From Massilia litorea (GTDB lineage Bacteria; Pseudomonadota; Gammaproteobacteria; Burkholderiales; Burkholderiaceae_D): DNA of 64,000 nt. Shown here in pieces: positions 60,701-64,000 of the stretch (the stretch's first letter is position 1; each line of letters opens with the position of its first letter). The position numbers and the translations under genes were made by a program. The notes beneath the pieces are model-generated. The model did not search any database. It was not told where the DNA came from and saw nothing but the letters and a program-made list of their open reading frames with translations. The stretch covers positions 496,001 through 560,000 of the forward strand of contig NZ_CP062941.1 in the NCBI RefSeq assembly GCF_015101885.1. Direction: 5' to 3'.

Positions 60701-62253
60701 CGCTGCGGCCCGGCACTGCCCGGTGGTTGCTGCGCCATGAATTGCGGCTGTTCTGGTATAGCCTGGCAAGCGGCAAGGAAGGTGCGCCGCGCCGGCCGAC
60801 GTGGCGGGTGATCGGCGGCGGGCTGCTGGTCTGGCTCGGCTTGCACGCCGCCGTGTTCGCCCTGCTTGATGCGATCGGGCCGGCCGGCGGCATGCCGCCG
60901 CGTCAGTTCGCGGTCGCCGTCACCGCGCTCCTGCTGGCGACCTTTCTGTTCATGCTCTCGAGCGCGCTGAAAAGCAGCGTCGAGACGCTGTTCGACCGCG
61001 GCGACCTCGACTTGCTGCTGTCGTCGCCGCTGCCCTCGCGCAGTATTTTTATCGTGAAACTGACGGGCATGGCCGTCGGTGTCGCCGGCTTGTACCTGTT
61101 TTTCCTGGCGCCGTTTGCCCACGTCGGGCTGGTGCTGGGGCAGGTCCGCTGGATGGCGATTTATCCGGTCCTGTTCGCGATGGCGGTGCTGGCCGCATCG
61201 GCGGCGATGCTGCTCACGCTCGCGCTGGTGCGCGTACTGGGCGCCCGCCGTACCCGTGTCGTCGCGCAAGTCGTCGGCGCGCTGGCCGGCGCCCTCCTGT
61301 TCCTGCTGTCGCAGGCAGGCAGCCTGGTGTCGCAGCGCGACGGTCCGGCACCGACGGCGATCGCCCGCGTCATGGCGAAGGTAGAGACACTCGATCCGGG
61401 CAGCCTGCTGTTCCTGCCGGCACGCGCCGCCCTCGGCGATGCGCGTGCAGTCGCCGTCGTCGCCGCGCTGGGCTTGTTTGCCGCACTGCTGACCGTGCGC
61501 TCGACGCACCGCTTCTTCGTCCAGGGTCTGCAGCAAGCGGCGGGCAGCGAGCGCGTAGCACGCCCTTCTGGTCCGGTGCGCTATCGTTTTGATCGCAGCC
61601 TGGCGCAGCTTGTGCTCGTCAAGGAATGGCGCCTGGTCGGGCGCGATCCGCACCTGATCTCGCAAGTGCTGCTGCAGCTGCTGTATTTGCTGCCGCTGTG
61701 CTTTATCGTGTTTCGAAAAAGCGAGCTGCAAGTGCCGGCGATTGCCGGCGGCCTGACGATGCTGTGCGGTTCACTGAGCGCCTCGCTGTCCTGGATCATC
61801 CTGCTGGCCGAAGATGCGCCGGACCTGCTGCAGACCTCGCCGGCCAGGATGGCTACCGTGCGCATGGCAAAACTGGCGGCGGCGGTCCTCCCCGTATTTG
61901 TCCTGGTCGGCCTTCCGCTCGTGTGGCTGATCCTGCGCACGCCCGTGGCCGGGTTGCTGACGGCAGGCACGGTCTGCGGCGCAATCCTGAGCGCGGCCTT
62001 GATCAATTTGTGGACGGGCCGGCCGACGGCCCGGGGCGAATTCAAGAACCGGGGGCAGCGCAGCGTGACGACCCGCCTGCTCGAGCTGTGCGGCCTGCTG
62101 GCATGGGCGGCACTGGCCTGGCTGCTGCCGCGTGTGGCCGCGGCCGATGCCGTACCGGTCGGCCTCGGTGTCGCAGCGGGCACGGGCGCCGCTGCGGCGC
62201 TCGCATTCGGCGTCGTGCCGCTCGCCTGGTTGCTGCGCCATCGTGTCCGCTAG
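60697..62253 (+). CDS. ABC transporter permease (ABC-2 exporter type)
   Basis: 518-residue integral membrane protein with about twelve hydrophobic segments, e.g. GLLVWLGLHAAVFALLDAIG, MAVGVAGLYLFFLAPFAHVG and GVAAGTGAAAALAFGVVPLA. A central soluble stretch (SLAQLVLVKEWRLVGRDPHL) is typical of large exporter permeases of this group. It partners the ATPase upstream (ATGA overlap). Cargo unknown. About 50 bases separate its end from the DUF1840 leader. Confidence 0.9.
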   Translation: MTLRPGTARWLLRHELRLFWYSLASGKEGAPRRPTWRVIGGGLLVWLGLHAAVFALLDAIGPAGGMPPRQFAVAVTALLLATFLFMLSSALKSSVETLFDRGDLDLLLSSPLPSRSIFIVKLTGMAVGVAGLYLFFLAPFAHVGLVLGQVRWMAIYPVLFAMAVLAASAAMLLTLALVRVLGARRTRVVAQVVGALAGALLFLLSQAGSLVSQRDGPAPTAIARVMAKVETLDPGSLLFLPARAALGDARAVAVVAALGLFAALLTVRSTHRFFVQGLQQAAGSERVARPSGPVRYRFDRSLAQLVLVKEWRLVGRDPHLISQVLLQLLYLLPLCFIVFRKSELQVPAIAGGLTMLCGSLSASLSWIILLAEDAPDLLQTSPARMATVRMAKLAAAVLPVFVLVGLPLVWLILRTPVAGLLTAGTVCGAILSAALINLWTGRPTARGEFKNRGQRSVTTRLLELCGLLAWAALAWLLPRVAAADAVPVGLGVAAGTGAAAALAFGVVPLAWLLRHRVR

Positions 62254-62282
62254 GGACGTGCGCGAGGTGACCGCACCCTGCA

Positions 62283-62319
62283 CTCGTGTTATCGTTTAGT
62301 TACGACGAAAAAACACGAG
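62283..62319 (+). promoter_or_regulatory. Inverted repeat in the DUF1840 leader
   Basis: Arms CTCGTGTT (62283-62290) and AACACGAG (62312-62319), nested CGT/ACG inside. It ends 8 bases before the start codon, so as RNA it would occlude or frame the ribosome site. As DNA it could be an operator. Confidence 0.4.
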
Positions 62320-62327
62320 AACGCACT

Positions 62328-62672
62328 ATGTTAATTACCTTCAAAAGCAAAGCCTATCCCGACGTGATGATGTACCAGGACCACGCCAAGCGCATCCTGG
62401 ACCTGCTCCACAAGGAACCGGAGATCGGCGTCATCACCTCGGCTGAAGCGGGGCGTGCCGTCGAACTGCTCGAGCACGAAATCGAAGAAAGCCGCAAGCA
62501 CCCGCCGTCCGACGAGGTCGCGCAGGACATCAAGGCCCATCGCGGCGAAGACGACGACGATCCGGATCATGAGCAGGCCCAGTTGGTCAGCTTCTCGACC
62601 CGGGCCTATCCGATGCTCGAGATGCTGCGCGCGGCCCGTGACAATCGCTGCGACATCCTCTGGGGTGTCTGA
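62328..62672 (+). CDS. DUF1840 family protein
   Basis: 114-residue acidic protein, MLITFKSKAYPDVMMYQDHA at the start and PMLEMLRAARDNRCDILWGV at the end, the two most conserved blocks of DUF1840. The central region is charged (HRGEDDDDPDHEQ). The function is unknown; the family is mainly beta-proteobacterial. Start at 62328 fits homologues. An inverted repeat and a terminator flank it, suggesting a single-gene unit. Confidence 0.85.
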   Translation: MLITFKSKAYPDVMMYQDHAKRILDLLHKEPEIGVITSAEAGRAVELLEHEIEESRKHPPSDEVAQDIKAHRGEDDDDPDHEQAQLVSFSTRAYPMLEMLRAARDNRCDILWGV

Positions 62673-62750
62673 GCCGGGATGTAGTCAAGTGAAATAAGGC
62701 GGTCTAGTTGCCGCCTGGCTACCGCCACGGCTGCGGAAAGCCGACAACGA

Positions 62751-62780
62751 AAGCCCGTCAGCACTGCTGGCGGGCTTTTT
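62751..62780 (+). terminator. Rho-independent terminator after the DUF1840 gene
   Basis: AAGCCCGTCAGCA/TGCTGGCGGGCTT stem (one G-T pair) followed by a T-run. Plus-strand orientation, 78 bases after the stop. Confidence 0.85.
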
Positions 62781-62812
62781 AATGAGCTGGAGAACGAACC
62801 GACAGACAAAAA

Positions 62813-62842
62813 AAAACCCGCTCAGATCAATGAGCGGGTTTT
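62813..62842 (-). terminator. rrn operon terminator
   Basis: Perfect 12-bp stem AAAACCCGCTCA/TGAGCGGGTTTT with loop GATCAA. A long A-run on its left reads as a U-run on the minus strand, directly downstream of 5S rRNA. Confidence 0.92.
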
Positions 62843-62856
62843 TTCTTTATAACTAG

Positions 62857-62970
62857 CCTGACGATAACCTACTTTCACACTGGTTGCAGCACTATCATCG
62901 GCGCAAAGTCGTTTCACGGTCCTGTTCGGGATGGGAAGGGGTGGGACCGACTTGCTATGGTCATCAGGCA
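62857..62970 (-). rRNA. rrf: 5S ribosomal RNA
   Basis: About 114 bases. On the minus strand it begins TGCCTGATGACCATAGCAAG and contains CCCATCCCGAACAGGACCGT, the universal loop B/C region. GTGAAAGTAGGTTATCGTCAG ends it, pairing with the 5' strand as helix I (CCTGA/TCAGG). Ends are set by helix I and may be off by one or two bases. It follows 23S by 120 bases, a spacer that has a hairpin (CGCAGTTC-TCAT-GAACTGCG) but no tRNA. Confidence 0.95.
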
Positions 62971-63090
62971 TGACTTGTACGAGACGCAGTTCTCATGAAC
63001 TGCGACTCAGAATCTGGAGGAAGTAAAGTTGGGTAGTGTGTATCAACAAACAGCACACTGTATTCGATTGAACTATACCTGCTAAGGTTA

Positions 63091-64000
<910 letters not shown>

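Noticed and set aside
62971..63090. Possible tRNA in the 23S-5S spacer
   Set aside because: Only one short hairpin (CGCAGTTC-TCAT-GAACTGCG) is present; no cloverleaf, T-loop or anticodon arm can be drawn.

Overview
The window is a GC-rich chromosomal segment with short intergenic gaps and mostly housekeeping genes. The gene blocks dprA-LysM/def-fmt, rsmB-DUF4390-ntrY-ntrX, mreBCD-mrdA-rodA, gatCAB, gshB-EIIA-HPr-EI, glnK-amtB with a TorF porin, metX-metW, and the families DUF3567, DUF1840 and UbiK, together point to Burkholderiales. An Oxalobacteraceae member near Massilia or Duganella is most likely. This assignment rests on family recognition and gene order; no database search was run. No prophage, insertion sequence, CRISPR array or tRNA was seen.

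Layout, left to right. 0-3.4 kb: 5' part of dprA and a LysM protein (minus), then def and fmt (plus). 3.4-8.2 kb: an orphan BrnA-type antitoxin gene with a candidate operator, full-length cobalamin-dependent metH, and a small SPW membrane protein. 8.2-16.7 kb (minus): EAL/HDOD protein, YafJ-like amidotransferase, DUF3567, a degenerate CobW-like half-protein coupled to a NtrX-like regulator without an AAA+ domain, NtrY, DUF4390 and RsmB, with a 101-bp palindrome after rsmB. 16.9-23.1 kb (plus): argS, SPOR protein, dsbA, SDR, birA, coaX, second SPOR protein. 23.2-30.3 kb (minus): the rod-shape and elongasome operon mreB-mreC-mreD-mrdA-rodA-rlpA. 30.6-33.9 kb (plus): gatCAB. 34-35 kb: two small lipoproteins bracketed by two near-identical terminators. 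35.2-38.1 kb: pyrE and an orphan MEDS-PAS hybrid histidine kinase. 38.3-42.7 kb: xth, a pseudouridine synthase, an M48 peptidase, metW and metX. 42.8-51.3 kb (minus): EI, HPr, EIIA, gshB, gshA, amtB, glnK and a TorF porin, interrupted by a plus-strand methyltransferase and dispersed palindromes. 51.6-62.7 kb (mainly plus): ubiK, nrdJ, a VOC protein (minus), a PP2C-like phosphatase paired with an OmpH/Skp-like protein, DUF2239, apt, comM/yifB, a lipoprotein plus ABC exporter, and DUF1840. 62.8-64 kb (minus): 5S and the 3' part of 23S rRNA.

Functional threads. Nitrogen control recurs: NtrY/NtrX, and a torF-glnK-amtB operon preceded by a good sigma-54 promoter and an NtrC-like palindrome. The regulatory PTS (EIIA-HPr-EI) lies directly after gshB. 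The elongasome operon and three SPOR-domain proteins serve peptidoglycan growth and division. Two enzymes need cobalamin (MetH, NrdJ). The less ordinary features are the GTGGGC...GCCCAC dispersed palindromes, the palindrome after rsmB, the half-CobW gene, the PP2C/OmpH pair and the paired operator in front of the DUF2239 gene. No clearly novel multi-gene defence or metabolic system was found.
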